From Actinomycetota bacterium (GTDB taxonomy: Bacteria > Actinomycetota > Nitriliruptoria > Nitriliruptorales > Nitriliruptoraceae): a DNA stretch of 64,000 nt. Location: assembly GCA_019347575.1 (NCBI GenBank), contig JAHWKY010000021.1, forward strand, positions 1 to 64,000, read 5' to 3'. This document shows positions 34,575-43,090 of the stretch, one piece after another. The position numbers were made by a program, and so were the translations under genes. The notes beneath the pieces were generated by a model. That model was not told the origin of the DNA. It saw only the letters and a program-made list of their open reading frames with translations, and ran no database searches. Positions within the stretch are counted from its first letter, which is position 1. Each line of letters opens with the position of its first letter.

Positions 34575-35843
34575 CTAGCCGGCGTCTCGGTACTCGACCG
34601 CGCCGTCCTGCATGACCGCGAGCTGCGGCGTGTAGTGGGCGCGGTGGTTCTCGTCGTAGGTCAGGTCGAGGACCCGGCCATCGTAGGAGTCGACACCGAT
34701 GAGGGCTTCGGCGACCGCGCTCGGATCGTCGACGGTACCGGCCTGGCTCATCGCCTCGGCGAGCATCAGGATCGGGTCGTAGTAGCTGAGGCCCCAGAAC
34801 CCGTTCGGGCCGGGCGCCTCACCGAACTTCGCCTCGTACGCCGCCCGGTACGGTTCGACCTGCGGGTCGTCGGCGTTGTCGACGGCACGGGTCGTGACGG
34901 ACCAGATGTAGGTGCTGATCGAATCGGTCTTGCCCTCGACGCTGCTGAAGCCGGCGCCTGGCGAGCCCACGAAGATCGGGTCCGTGAAGCCCGCCTCGAT
35001 CGCCTGGCTGAGGAACGGCTCGACCCACTGGTCGAGGTAGCCCACGACCACGATGTCGGGATCCGCCTGCTGCATCGCCGCGATGAAGGACGAGAAGTCG
35101 CGCTGCTCGGGGTCGAAGAACTCCGAGTAGACGACCTCGACGCCGTTCTCTTCGAAGCCGGTCGTGAAGACCTCGCTGTGGATCTCGCCCGGCGGATCCT
35201 GCGGGACGAGGATCGCGGCCGACGCGATGTCGTACTCCTCACCCAGGATGTTGGTCATCCGGATGATACGGCCGTCCTCACCGGCCTCCTGGATGTGGTT
35301 GTGGAACAGCAGCGGTGGCTGGCCCTCGGCGGCTTCGAGCACGGCACCGGCCGAGGTCGCCGGCGTGAGCACCAGGATCTCCTGGTCGGCCACGGACTCC
35401 CAGGCCGGCGTGAACGCCGTGGACAGTCCGGGCCCGAGGATGTACTGGTAGCCATCGCGCACGAACCGCTGGTTGATGCTGATGGCCTGCTCCGGGTCGG
35501 ATTGGTTGTCCTGCAGGTCGAGCTCGAACGTGTAGGTGGTGCCGTCGACCTCGAAGCCGGTCTCGTTCACCTGATCGACGGCGAGCTCGATGGCCTTCGC
35601 CCACTCGGAACCGAGGAACGACGCCCCGCCTGTGTTGGCGACGTTCGCGCCGATCGCGACGGTCGCCTCGCCACCATCGTCGGGTGGCTGCGTGTCGGTG
35701 GGCGCGGCCGTCCCGTCGGTGGGCTGATCACCACCATCGGTGCCGTCATCGTCGCCCCCACACGCGCTCAGCGCGAGGACGCCAACCACACCCATCACCA
35801 GCCAGCTAGCCGGCCGGCCACGGCCACGACGCACTCCAACCAT
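34575..35843 (-). CDS. ABC transporter substrate-binding lipoprotein (Liv type)
   Basis: 422 residues from ATG 35843 (AAAGGG seven bases upstream). A signal peptide ends in the lipobox LSAC with the lipidated cysteine at 28, then an Asp/Gly/Thr-rich linker to about residue 60. The periplasmic-binding-protein-I fold follows: VAIGANVANTGGASFLGSEWAKAIELAVDQVNETG and YILGPGLSTAFTPAWESVADQ. Membrane-anchored receptor for the LivHMGF system downstream. Lacks an obvious leucine-pocket signature, so another organic acid is plausible. Confidence 0.92.
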   Translation of the reverse strand: MVGVRRGRGRPASWLVMGVVGVLALSACGGDDDGTDGGDQPTDGTAAPTDTQPPDDGGEATVAIGANVANTGGASFLGSEWAKAIELAVDQVNETGFEVDGTTYTFELDLQDNQSDPEQAISINQRFVRDGYQYILGPGLSTAFTPAWESVADQEILVLTPATSAGAVLEAAEGQPPLLFHNHIQEAGEDGRIIRMTNILGEEYDIASAAILVPQDPPGEIHSEVFTTGFEENGVEVVYSEFFDPEQRDFSSFIAAMQQADPDIVVVGYLDQWVEPFLSQAIEAGFTDPIFVGSPGAGFSSVEGKTDSISTYIWSVTTRAVDNADDPQVEPYRAAYEAKFGEAPGPNGFWGLSYYDPILMLAEAMSQAGTVDDPSAVAEALIGVDSYDGRVLDLTYDENHRAHYTPQLAVMQDGAVEYRDAG

Positions 35844-35863
35844 CAGCTTGCCCTTTCATCAGG

Positions 35864-35891
35864 TGGTACGACTATATCGCATGATGGACCA
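35864..35891 (-). promoter_or_regulatory. Degenerate relative of the right-block TetR operator before the first Liv binding-protein gene
   Basis: TGGTAC-N16-GGACCA keeps the 16-base spacing and the dyad of the four GTACCG sites, but its right half departs from the consensus. It is 21 bases upstream of the start codon at 35843. Confidence 0.3.
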
Positions 35892-35946
35892 GGAGAGGGG
35901 ATCTCACCTGGGGTTCCCCCGAGACCGTCCACGTGCGCGGCAGCGC

Positions 35947-36999
35947 TCACGTCCGTGCCGCCGAGCCGGCCAACGCCGGGATCACCTCACGCCCGAACAA
36001 CTCGACCGCACCCACGGTGCGGGCGTGATCGGGGCCGTGAGGGAAGCGCAGGCGGAAGCAGATGCCTTCGGGCTCGATGAGTCGCGCGTAGTCGGCCAGT
36101 TCAGCCGCCACCTGCTCGGGCGTGCCGACGACGACGCGGTCGTCGCGTAGCCGGTCGAAGGTGATGTCCTCGGGCGACTGGATCTCCTCGAGCCACGTCT
36201 CGTACCGCGGGTTGAACCGCCCCGAGTTGAAGAAGCCCAGGCCGTGGTAGAAGCGCCAGTCGGCGACGAGGTGGGGCGCCCAGTGCTCGCCGATCTCGCT
36301 GGGGTCCTCGGTCACCCACAGATCGCGCTGGAGCCAGATGCGGGGCGTCGTACCGGCGGCCGCGGCCGCGCTGCGGTAGCGGTCCGCCCACACCTGCATC
36401 GTCCGCTTGTTGTGCAACGGGTCGGTGATCCACCCGTCTCCGATGCGCGCCGCACGATCGACGGCGCGCCCCGACATCCCGCCGATCCAGATGCGGGGGC
36501 GGTCACCACGCGGCTTGGGCTGCACGTCGATGCCGTCGTACGCGAAGTGCTCGCCGTCGAACGACACGGGCTCGTCGGACCACGCCCGCTTGAGGATCTC
36601 GACGGACTCCTCGAACCGGCCCACGGCGTCCTCGATGCGCACGCCGAACTGGTCGAACTCGGCCTGGACGAGACCCAGAGCGACGCCGAGGTGCATCCGC
36701 CCGCCGGAGAGCACATCCAGGGTGGCAACGTCCTCCGCGACACGCATGGGGTCCCACAGCGGCAGGACCAGGATCCCCGTGTGCACGTCGATCCGGGTGG
36801 TGCGCGCGAGGACCGCCCCGGCCATCACCAGCGGAGCGGGGAGGTACCCGTCCGGTTGCTGGTGGTGCTCGGGGAGGAAGCAGGCATCGAAGCCGGCAGC
36901 CTCCGCCGCCTCCGCGATCTCGAGGACCTCGTTGTACACGCGGTCGAGGTTCGCCGCTCCGGGCGGATCCTGGGTGTTGACGTAGACGCCCAAGCGCAC
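35947..36999 (-). CDS. LLM-class flavin-dependent monooxygenase (luciferase-like)
   Basis: 350 residues. RLGVYVNTQDPPGAANLDRVYNEVLEIAEAAEAAGFDACFLPEHHQQPDGYLPAPLVMAGAVLARTTRIDVHTGILVLPLWDPMRVAEDVATLDVLSGGRMHLGVALG is the classic bacterial luciferase-like TIM barrel (shown here as one feature, split by helices). RPRIWIGGMSGRAVDRAARIGDGWI follows. It uses FMNH2 or F420 to oxidise an organic substrate. It lies between a SnoaL-like gene and the Liv importer, suggesting oxidation of an imported compound. Confidence 0.88.
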   Translation of the reverse strand: MRLGVYVNTQDPPGAANLDRVYNEVLEIAEAAEAAGFDACFLPEHHQQPDGYLPAPLVMAGAVLARTTRIDVHTGILVLPLWDPMRVAEDVATLDVLSGGRMHLGVALGLVQAEFDQFGVRIEDAVGRFEESVEILKRAWSDEPVSFDGEHFAYDGIDVQPKPRGDRPRIWIGGMSGRAVDRAARIGDGWITDPLHNKRTMQVWADRYRSAAAAAGTTPRIWLQRDLWVTEDPSEIGEHWAPHLVADWRFYHGLGFFNSGRFNPRYETWLEEIQSPEDITFDRLRDDRVVVGTPEQVAAELADYARLIEPEGICFRLRFPHGPDHARTVGAVELFGREVIPALAGSAART

Positions 37000-37011
37000 G
37001 GTGCCGCCCTC

Positions 37012-37413
37012 TCAGCCCTCGAGGAAGTGCCAGTCCATCAGCGGTCCCCAGTCGCAGTACATCCGGACCCGCTCGATCTGCCCGTCCTCGAACTCGTAGA
37101 CCAGCACGCCCTGGTTGGTGTAGTCGTTGCCCTTGCCCTGGGCGACGTCCTCCCACTCGATCATGACGGTGTCGCCGTCCTCCATGACCGCGCGGAACTC
37201 GTAGTGGAGCTCGTCGCTCGCGCCGCCGACCCAGTTCGAGATGTACTCGTGGATAGCGCTCTTGGGCTCGTAGGTGTGGCGGACGAGCTTGCCGTCGTCC
37301 TGCTTGCTCAGACCCATGTAGCTGGCCGTCTCCGAGAACCCGGAGAGGGCCAGATCGACGTCCAGCTCGTTCATCCCGAGCAGGTACTGCTTGGCCTTCT
37401 CGACGTTGCTCAT
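37012..37413 (-). CDS. SnoaL-like/NTF2-fold protein
   Basis: 133 residues from ATG 37413. KAKQYLLGMNELDVDLALSGFSETASYMG, then EYISNWVGGASDELHYEFRAVMEDGDTVMIEWEDV and YEFEDGQIERVRMYCDWGPLMDW, is the SnoaL pattern with W-P-L-M-D-W near the C-terminus. It starts the operon that continues with the luciferase-like enzyme, behind the palindrome at 37477. Confidence 0.8.
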   Translation of the reverse strand: MSNVEKAKQYLLGMNELDVDLALSGFSETASYMGLSKQDDGKLVRHTYEPKSAIHEYISNWVGGASDELHYEFRAVMEDGDTVMIEWEDVAQGKGNDYTNQGVLVYEFEDGQIERVRMYCDWGPLMDWHFLEG

Positions 37414-37476
37414 CCCTGGCTGTCTCCCGTGTCTGCGCTCCCAGGGGCCGCACGGGGCCGTGCGGGCCACTCCCAC

Positions 37477-37507
37477 TAACCATAATAATGGTTATTCTGG
37501 ATTGCAA
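37477..37507 (-). promoter_or_regulatory. Perfect palindromic operator and minus-strand promoter
   Basis: TAACCAT-AATA-ATGGTTA (37477-37494) is a perfect 7-bp inverted repeat. On the minus strand TTGCAA (37502-37507), 17 bases, TATGGT (37479-37484) could be the promoter of the SnoaL/luciferase operon, with its -10 inside the operator. The divergent acyl-CoA dehydrogenase starts 26 bases to the right, so both sides could be controlled. Confidence 0.65.
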
Positions 37508-37519
37508 GAGGTCCGGTCG

Positions 37520-38680
37520 ATGACGTTCGGAGGAGCCTTGAAGCGGGACATCTTCGAGGAGGAGCACGACGCGTTCCGGGACGCGGTGCGGACCTTCCTC
37601 ACGCGCAGCGTCGTGCCGAGGTACGACGAGTTCACCCGGACGGGCGTGCCCCGCGAGGTCTGGCTCGAGGCTGGGGCCCAAGGGTTCCTCGGACCCCAGG
37701 TACCTCAGACGTTCGGGGGCGGTGGTGTGGATGACTACCGCTTCAACGCGATCCTGACCGAGGAGCTCGCGGCGGTCTCGGCGGCGCTGGCATCGCAGTT
37801 CCAGATCCAGTACGACGTCGTCGCCCCGTACCTGCTCGAGCTCGCGACCGATGAGCAGAAGCAGCGCTGGCTGCCGCGTTTCTGCACCGGCGAGCTCATC
37901 ACCGCCATCGCGATGACCGAGCCGGCCGGCGGCAGCGATCTGGCCGCTCTCGAGACGCGTGCCGAACGCACGGATGACGGCTGGGTGATCAACGGCTCGA
38001 AGACGTTCATCACCAACGGTTCGATCGCCGATCTCGTCATCGTCGCCGCGCGTACCGACGCGACCAAGGGGTCACGCGGGATCACGCTGTTCGCGATCGA
38101 GGCCGGCACACCTGGGTTCGACCAGGCCCACCCCCTGCGCAAGATCGGCCAGCACGAGGCCGATACATCCGAGCTCTTCCTCACCGCCGTCACCGTGACC
38201 GACGACGCGGTCCTCGGCCAGGTCGATCGTGGCTTCGTGCACCTGATGGAGCGGCTGGCGCAGGAGCGCCTCGGTACCGCCATCGCGAGCCTCAGCCACG
38301 CGCGAGCGATCTTCGCGGAGACCCTCGACCACGCCAAGCAGCGGCACGCCTTCGGTCAGCCGATCGGGAGCCTGCAGCACAACAAGTTCCAGCTCGCCGA
38401 GCTGCAGACGCTGGCCGACGTGACGCAGGCTTTCCTGGACCGGTGCATCACGTCGCACACCGATGGCGGCCTCTCCCCCGTCGACGCGGCCAAGGCGAAG
38501 TGGTGGGCTGCCGACGTCCAGGGCCGGATCCTCGACGTCTGCCTCCAGCTCCACGGCGGGTACGGCTTCATGTGGGAGTACCGCGCGGCGCGAGCGTGGG
38601 TCGATGGTCGCGTCGCGCGGATCTGGGCGGGGACGAACGAGGTGATGAAGGAGATCATCGGCCGGGACCTCGGCCTGTGA
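37520..38680 (+). CDS. Acyl-CoA dehydrogenase
   Basis: 386 residues from ATG 37520; an in-frame TTG at 37538, just after GGAGGA and giving LKRDIFEEEHDAFRDAV, is a real alternative. IAMTEPAGGSDLAALETRA, WVINGSKTFITNG and CLQLHGGYGFMWEYRAARAWVDGRVARIWAGTNEVMKEIIGRDLGL are typical. The MCAD-position Glu is Ala (IWAGT); RLAQERLGTA supplies the isovaleryl-CoA-type base Glu. It acts on a branched or cyclic acyl-CoA by inference. Confidence 0.92.
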   Translation: MTFGGALKRDIFEEEHDAFRDAVRTFLTRSVVPRYDEFTRTGVPREVWLEAGAQGFLGPQVPQTFGGGGVDDYRFNAILTEELAAVSAALASQFQIQYDVVAPYLLELATDEQKQRWLPRFCTGELITAIAMTEPAGGSDLAALETRAERTDDGWVINGSKTFITNGSIADLVIVAARTDATKGSRGITLFAIEAGTPGFDQAHPLRKIGQHEADTSELFLTAVTVTDDAVLGQVDRGFVHLMERLAQERLGTAIASLSHARAIFAETLDHAKQRHAFGQPIGSLQHNKFQLAELQTLADVTQAFLDRCITSHTDGGLSPVDAAKAKWWAADVQGRILDVCLQLHGGYGFMWEYRAARAWVDGRVARIWAGTNEVMKEIIGRDLGL

Positions 38681-38695
38681 TCGCAGGTCGGAGGT

Positions 38696-38736
38696 TTGAC
38701 GCCTCCCCTATTCTAGGGTAACCATTCGCATAGTTA
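38696..38736 (+). promoter_or_regulatory. Promoter and operator of the acyl-CoA dehydrogenase/CoA-transferase operon
   Basis: TTGACG (38696-38701), 17 bases, TAACCA (38719-38724), inside TAACCAT-TCGC-ATAGTTA (38719-38736). It is nearly identical to 16439-16479 over 40 bases and shares the dyad with 37477. Confidence 0.68.
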
Positions 38737-38781
38737 GAGCGACGTCGTCGAGGGCCGCGGCCGGCCCGGGAGGAGGGACCG

Positions 38782-39945
38782 GTGGACTTCCAGATGAGCG
38801 AAGAGCTCGAGAGCGTGCGCAGCTGGGCTCGCGAGTTCGGCGAGCGCCACTGTCCCCGTGAGTACATCCGGCAGCTCGACGACGCGGCGGAGTTCCCCGA
38901 GGAGCTGTACCAGAAGATGGCCGAGGCAGGGTTCATGGCCATCGCGGCGCCGGAGGAGTACGGGGGCTCGGGCGGGGACATCATCATGCAGACGATCGTC
39001 TGCGAGGAGCTGGCGCGGGCGATGCAGGGCAGCGTCATCGCGTGGTTCACCACGAGCTGCTTCGGGGCGCAATCGGTGGGTGCGTACGGGACCGAGGAGC
39101 AGAAGAGCAAGCTCGTACCCGCCATCTGCGACGGCTCCACGAAGTTCGCCATCTCGGTGACCGAGCCTGGCGGCGGCACGGACGTGCTCGGCGCGATGCG
39201 CACCCACGCCGAGCCCACGGAAGGCGGCTGGGTCGTCAACGGCCAGAAGGTGTTCACGACCGGCGCGGACGTGGCGGACTACATCCTGCTCTGCCTGCGC
39301 ACAGGGCCCCCCGAGGACGGCAAGAAGCACAAGGGCATCTCGGCGATGCTGGTGCCAGGCGACGACCCCGGCATCTCCATGGAGCCCATCCGCACGCTGG
39401 GACTGCGCACCATCGACTCGTTCACCATCTTCTACGACGACGTGTTCGTCCCGGAGGAGAACGTGCTCGGCGAACCTGGCAACGGCTGGGGCGTACTGAC
39501 CCACACGCTGAACAACGAGCGCATCCTCACCGCGGCCATGTGCCTGGGCATCGCCCAGGCAGCGTTCGAGGACGCACTGGCGTACGCCAAGGAGCGCGAG
39601 GCCTTCGGCCGCCCCATCGGCCAGTTCCAGAGCATCGCCAACTACATCGTCGACATGCAGGTGCGGATCGAGCAAGCACGGCTGCTCACCTACCGCGCCG
39701 CCTGGATGCAGTCGCAAGGGCTGCCGTGTGGGCCCGAGTCGACGATGGCGACCCTGGTCGCGTCCGAGACGGTGTCCGCCGTCGCGGACGACGGGATCCA
39801 GATCCTCGGCGGCTACGGCTACTCGATGGAGTACGACATGCAGCGGTACTGGCGCGACACGCGCCACCTGCGCATCGGACCCATCAGCAACGAGATGTCG
39901 CGCAACTACCTGGCGTCCGCGCTGGGACTGCCCAAGTCGTACTGA
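38782..39945 (+). CDS. Acyl-CoA dehydrogenase
   Basis: 387 residues from GTG 38782, with GGAGGAGGGA upstream. DFQMSEELESVRSWAREFGERHCPREYIRQLD, ISVTEPGGGTDVLGAMRTHAE, GGWVVNGQKVFTTGADVADYI, and ILGGYGYSMEYDMQRYWRDTRHLRIGPISNEMSRNYLASALGLPKSY. The MCAD-position Glu is Pro (RIGPIS); TLNNERILTA carries the alternative base Glu. The first gene of a long operon with CoA-transferase, ligase, dehydratases and crotonase. Confidence 0.92.
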   Translation: MDFQMSEELESVRSWAREFGERHCPREYIRQLDDAAEFPEELYQKMAEAGFMAIAAPEEYGGSGGDIIMQTIVCEELARAMQGSVIAWFTTSCFGAQSVGAYGTEEQKSKLVPAICDGSTKFAISVTEPGGGTDVLGAMRTHAEPTEGGWVVNGQKVFTTGADVADYILLCLRTGPPEDGKKHKGISAMLVPGDDPGISMEPIRTLGLRTIDSFTIFYDDVFVPEENVLGEPGNGWGVLTHTLNNERILTAAMCLGIAQAAFEDALAYAKEREAFGRPIGQFQSIANYIVDMQVRIEQARLLTYRAAWMQSQGLPCGPESTMATLVASETVSAVADDGIQILGGYGYSMEYDMQRYWRDTRHLRIGPISNEMSRNYLASALGLPKSY

Positions 39946-39957
39946 GGGTCGCCGGCC

Positions 39958-40866
39958 GTGACACCGATCGCTGGCGAGGACGAGGGCTCTGCCCGTACCT
40001 CGGTCCTGGCGACGGCCGAAGAGGCGGTCGCCCGCATCGAGGACGGCATGACCATCGCGATCGGCGGCCTGCACACGAGCAGCCGCCCGTACAGCCTGAT
40101 CCGGGCGCTGGTGCGGCGGGGCGTGAAGGACCTGACGGTGGTCGGCGGTGCCATGGCGAGCCTCGACGTGGACCTGCTCATCGGTGCCGGCTGCGTTCGG
40201 CGCGTCGCGGCCGGAGGAGTCGGAGCGGCACCGGTCACGGCGATCGGCCCGTGGTTCCGCCGCGCAGCCGTGGACGGCTCGATCGAGGTGTGGGAGACCG
40301 ACGAAGGCGCGCTGTACCTCGCGCTGCACGCGGCGGCGTTCGGGGTGCCGTTCATCCCCTGGCGCGCGGGGATGGGGACCTCGATCCCCGACCTCAACCC
40401 CGACCTGAAGGTCATCGAGGACCCCTTCGGTTCCGGGCCTGTCCTCGCGGTCCCCGCGATCGCACCCGACGTCGCCCTGCTGCACGCGGCCACCGCCGAC
40501 GAGTTCGGCAACGTCCAGCCGACCGGGCACGGCTTCTCCGACGACCTGCTGCACCGTGCTTCACAGGTCACGATCGTGCAGGTCGACCGCGTCGTGCCCA
40601 ACGAGGTCATCCGCCAGCGCCCCGAGCGCACCAACATCGCGACCGCCGATGTCGTCGTCGAGACGCCCTACGGGGCGCATCCCGCCGCCTCCCCCGGCGC
40701 GTACGTCGTCGACGAGCCCTACCTGGCCGACTACGTCGCGGCCGTGCGCGCAGATGATGACGCGTGGGAGAGCTGGCTGCAGCACGAGGTCCTCGCGCAC
40801 GGCGCTCACGCCGACTACCTCGAGCATCTCGGCGAGCAGCGACTCGAGGGGCTCCGTGAGCGCTGA
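39958..40866 (+). CDS. CoA-transferase family I, alpha-type subunit
   Basis: 302 residues from GTG 39958. AVARIEDGMTIAIGGLHTSSRPYSLIRALVRRGVKDLTVVGGAMASLDVDLLIGAGCVRRV is the family I (glutaconate-CoA-transferase-like) N-terminal domain; PDVALLHAATADEFGNVQPTGHGFSDD follows. Pairs with the beta-type subunit that begins inside its 3' end. In mycobacteria, similar pairs (IpdAB) hydrolyse a cyclic beta-keto acyl-CoA, so ring opening rather than CoA transfer is possible. Confidence 0.85.
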   Translation: MTPIAGEDEGSARTSVLATAEEAVARIEDGMTIAIGGLHTSSRPYSLIRALVRRGVKDLTVVGGAMASLDVDLLIGAGCVRRVAAGGVGAAPVTAIGPWFRRAAVDGSIEVWETDEGALYLALHAAAFGVPFIPWRAGMGTSIPDLNPDLKVIEDPFGSGPVLAVPAIAPDVALLHAATADEFGNVQPTGHGFSDDLLHRASQVTIVQVDRVVPNEVIRQRPERTNIATADVVVETPYGAHPAASPGAYVVDEPYLADYVAAVRADDDAWESWLQHEVLAHGAHADYLEHLGEQRLEGLRER

Positions 40867-41680
40867 CGTCGCCGTTCCGACCGCCGAAGCCTCGCCCCTC
40901 GAGGTCCTCGCCTGCTTCCTCTCGCGGAGCTTCGAGGACGGCGACCGCGTCGGGCTCGCCTCCGGCCTGCCGGTGGTGGCGTACGCCGGCCTGCTCGCCC
41001 ACCGGCTCGGACGGCCCAACATGCGCCTGCTGATGGGACTGTCGCTGCAGAACTTCTGGGGACGCGAGCTGCCCGACCGCCTCCACGACGCCGTCGACTT
41101 CCGCGGCAGCTACGGCGCCGAGATCTACACCCGCCACTACCAGAACCTCGAGGGCATCCACCGGCGGGCCAACGTGTTCGTCGGCGGGGCGCTGCAGGTC
41201 GACGCGTACGGCAACAGCAACCTGATCGGGCTGCGCGGCGACGACGGGCGGATGCGGTTCCGCGGCCCGGGCGCGCTCGGAACCACGACGATGTGCGAGT
41301 ACGTCCGCACGTGGCACGTGTACGTCAACCGACACGATCCGGGCACGTTCGTCGAGGCGTGTGACTACGTCAGCTGCGTCGGACACGCCTCCGGTGGTCC
41401 CGAGGGTCGCGCGGCGGTCGGCCTGCGCGGCTCCGGGCCCACGTACGTACTCAGTCCGCAGGGCATCTTCGACTTCCCCGCCCCCGGACGCCGCATGCGT
41501 CTGCGCCACCTGCAGCCGGGCGTCGCGGTCGAGCAGGTCGTGGCGGCCACCGGCTTCGAACTGGACGTGGAAGGAGCCGAGCCGCTCCCCGCACCGACAC
41601 CGCGGGAGCTCGACACCCTCCGCCGCATCGACAGCCATGGAACACTCAGAGGAACGCCCACCGAGGAGGCGTCACCGTGA
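40856..41680 (+). CDS. CoA-transferase family I, beta-type subunit
   Basis: 274 residues from GTG 40856, 11 bases inside the alpha gene. VLACFLSRSFEDGDRVGLASGLPVVAYAGLLAHRLGRPNMRLLMG, VGGALQVDAYGNSNLIGLRG and CDYVSCVGHASGGPEGR are the family pattern; the usual E-N-G nucleophile loop of true CoA-transferases is not apparent. That absence, if confirmed by alignment, supports an IpdB-like C-C hydrolase function. Stop overlaps the next GTG. Confidence 0.8.
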   Translation: MSADVAVPTAEASPLEVLACFLSRSFEDGDRVGLASGLPVVAYAGLLAHRLGRPNMRLLMGLSLQNFWGRELPDRLHDAVDFRGSYGAEIYTRHYQNLEGIHRRANVFVGGALQVDAYGNSNLIGLRGDDGRMRFRGPGALGTTTMCEYVRTWHVYVNRHDPGTFVEACDYVSCVGHASGGPEGRAAVGLRGSGPTYVLSPQGIFDFPAPGRRMRLRHLQPGVAVEQVVAATGFELDVEGAEPLPAPTPRELDTLRRIDSHGTLRGTPTEEASP

Positions 41681-43071
41681 CCAGCCGCGACTTGCCCAAG
41701 CACGTCTTCCTTCCCCGGGTGGAGCTGCTGGATCGAGAGGAGATCGAGGCGCTCCAGACCCGCAAGCTCCGTCGCCAGGTGGAGCGCCTGTACGCCACCA
41801 ACCGGTTCTACCGCGAGCGGTGGGACCGGGCGGGCGTCACCCCCGACGACATCCGGACACGGGAGGACGTCCGGAGGCTGCCATTCACGACCAAGCAGGA
41901 CTACCTCGCCGACCAGGAGGCGCATGCGCCGTTCGGCCTCCGCCTCGGGGTGCCCGAGACGGAGGTCTTCGAGGTCACTCTGACCTCGGGGACCTCGGGC
42001 AAGGGCCAGGAGATCCACGGCCAGACGGTGCTCGACGCCCACCTGCGCGGCCAGATGACCGCCATCGGATGGGCATGGGGAGGCCTCTCCCGGACCGACA
42101 GCGCTGTCTTCCACATCCCAGCGTCCAACTCGGCATCGCTGTACACCATGCTGCGGGGGATCCGTGCGGTCGGCCGCCTCCCCTACCTCGTCGCGCACAT
42201 GGGGTTCGAGGAGCGGCTGAGGTTCATGGAGACGTTCGGCGTCAACGCGATGTACGCCATGCCGAGCGCCCTCAACGGCATGGCGCAGCTCTGCGACGAC
42301 CTCGGCATGGACCCGAGGACGGCGTTCCCGGACCTGAAGTTCATCATGACGAGCGCGGAGAGCTGGCCGGTCGAGTGGGTCGGCCGGATGGAGCAGACGT
42401 GGGGCGCACGGATCATCGAGGAGTACGGCTCGACCCAGACCAACGCCGCCTACGGCGCCTCCTGCTGCGAGTACGGCGCCGTGGTCGACGGCGAGCGTGG
42501 GAACAACCACCTGTTCGAGTGGACCATCCTCTACGAGGTCCTCGATCCTGCCACCGGTGAGCACGTCGCCGAGGGCGAACCGGGCGAGCTGATCATCACG
42601 CACCTCGACAAGGAGGCCTCTCCGATCATGCGCTTCCGCACCGGCGACCGCGTCACGTACTACCGCTGGAACCGCTGCCCTTGCGGGCGCCAGTACGACG
42701 CCGCAGAGGCTGGCACGATCGGCCGCGTGGACCAGATGCTGAAGGTCAAGGGCCAGAACATCTGGCCGCCCGACATCGACGCGCTGCTGTTCGCGCATCC
42801 CGAGATCGACGAGTTCCAGGCGCGCGCCTACATCGGGGAGAAGGGTCGGGACGAGATGGAACTGCGCTTCTCGCTGAAGGCTGGCGTCGACGTGTCCGGC
42901 GAGGAGTTCGCGGACGCGCTGACCCGTGAGCTGAAGGACTCGACCAACATCACGTTCCGGGTCCACCACGTCGCGCCCGATGAGCTGCCGCACTTCCTCA
43001 GCCCCGACGAGAAGGCGCGGCGCTGGACCGACGACCGTCACACCGGGCTCGCCACCGGCGACGCCGGCTGA
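41677..43071 (+). CDS. PaaK-type (phenylacetate-CoA ligase-like) acid-CoA ligase
   Basis: 464 residues from GTG 41677. LRRQVERLYATNRFYRERWDRAGVTPDDIRTREDVRRLPFTTKQDY is the PaaK N-terminus; EVTLTSGTSGKGQEIHGQT the ATP loop with K-G in place of K-P; RIIEEYGSTQTNAAYGASC, IMRFRTGDRVTYYRW and CPCGRQYDAAEAGTIGRVDQMLKVKGQNIWPPDIDALLF follow. It activates an acid, often aromatic, to its CoA thioester. Confidence 0.9.
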   Translation: MTSRDLPKHVFLPRVELLDREEIEALQTRKLRRQVERLYATNRFYRERWDRAGVTPDDIRTREDVRRLPFTTKQDYLADQEAHAPFGLRLGVPETEVFEVTLTSGTSGKGQEIHGQTVLDAHLRGQMTAIGWAWGGLSRTDSAVFHIPASNSASLYTMLRGIRAVGRLPYLVAHMGFEERLRFMETFGVNAMYAMPSALNGMAQLCDDLGMDPRTAFPDLKFIMTSAESWPVEWVGRMEQTWGARIIEEYGSTQTNAAYGASCCEYGAVVDGERGNNHLFEWTILYEVLDPATGEHVAEGEPGELIITHLDKEASPIMRFRTGDRVTYYRWNRCPCGRQYDAAEAGTIGRVDQMLKVKGQNIWPPDIDALLFAHPEIDEFQARAYIGEKGRDEMELRFSLKAGVDVSGEEFADALTRELKDSTNITFRVHHVAPDELPHFLSPDEKARRWTDDRHTGLATGDAG

Positions 43072-43090
43072 GGCCGGGAGGAACAGGATC

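Noticed and set aside
33711-36080. 789-codon plus-strand frame across the Liv permease and binding-protein genes
   Set aside because: Highly charged, domain-free translation of the antisense strand of well-recognised transporter genes.
38734-40554. 606-codon minus-strand frame opposite an acyl-CoA dehydrogenase and a CoA-transferase
   Set aside because: Antisense shadow produced by codon bias; no motif, no ribosome site.
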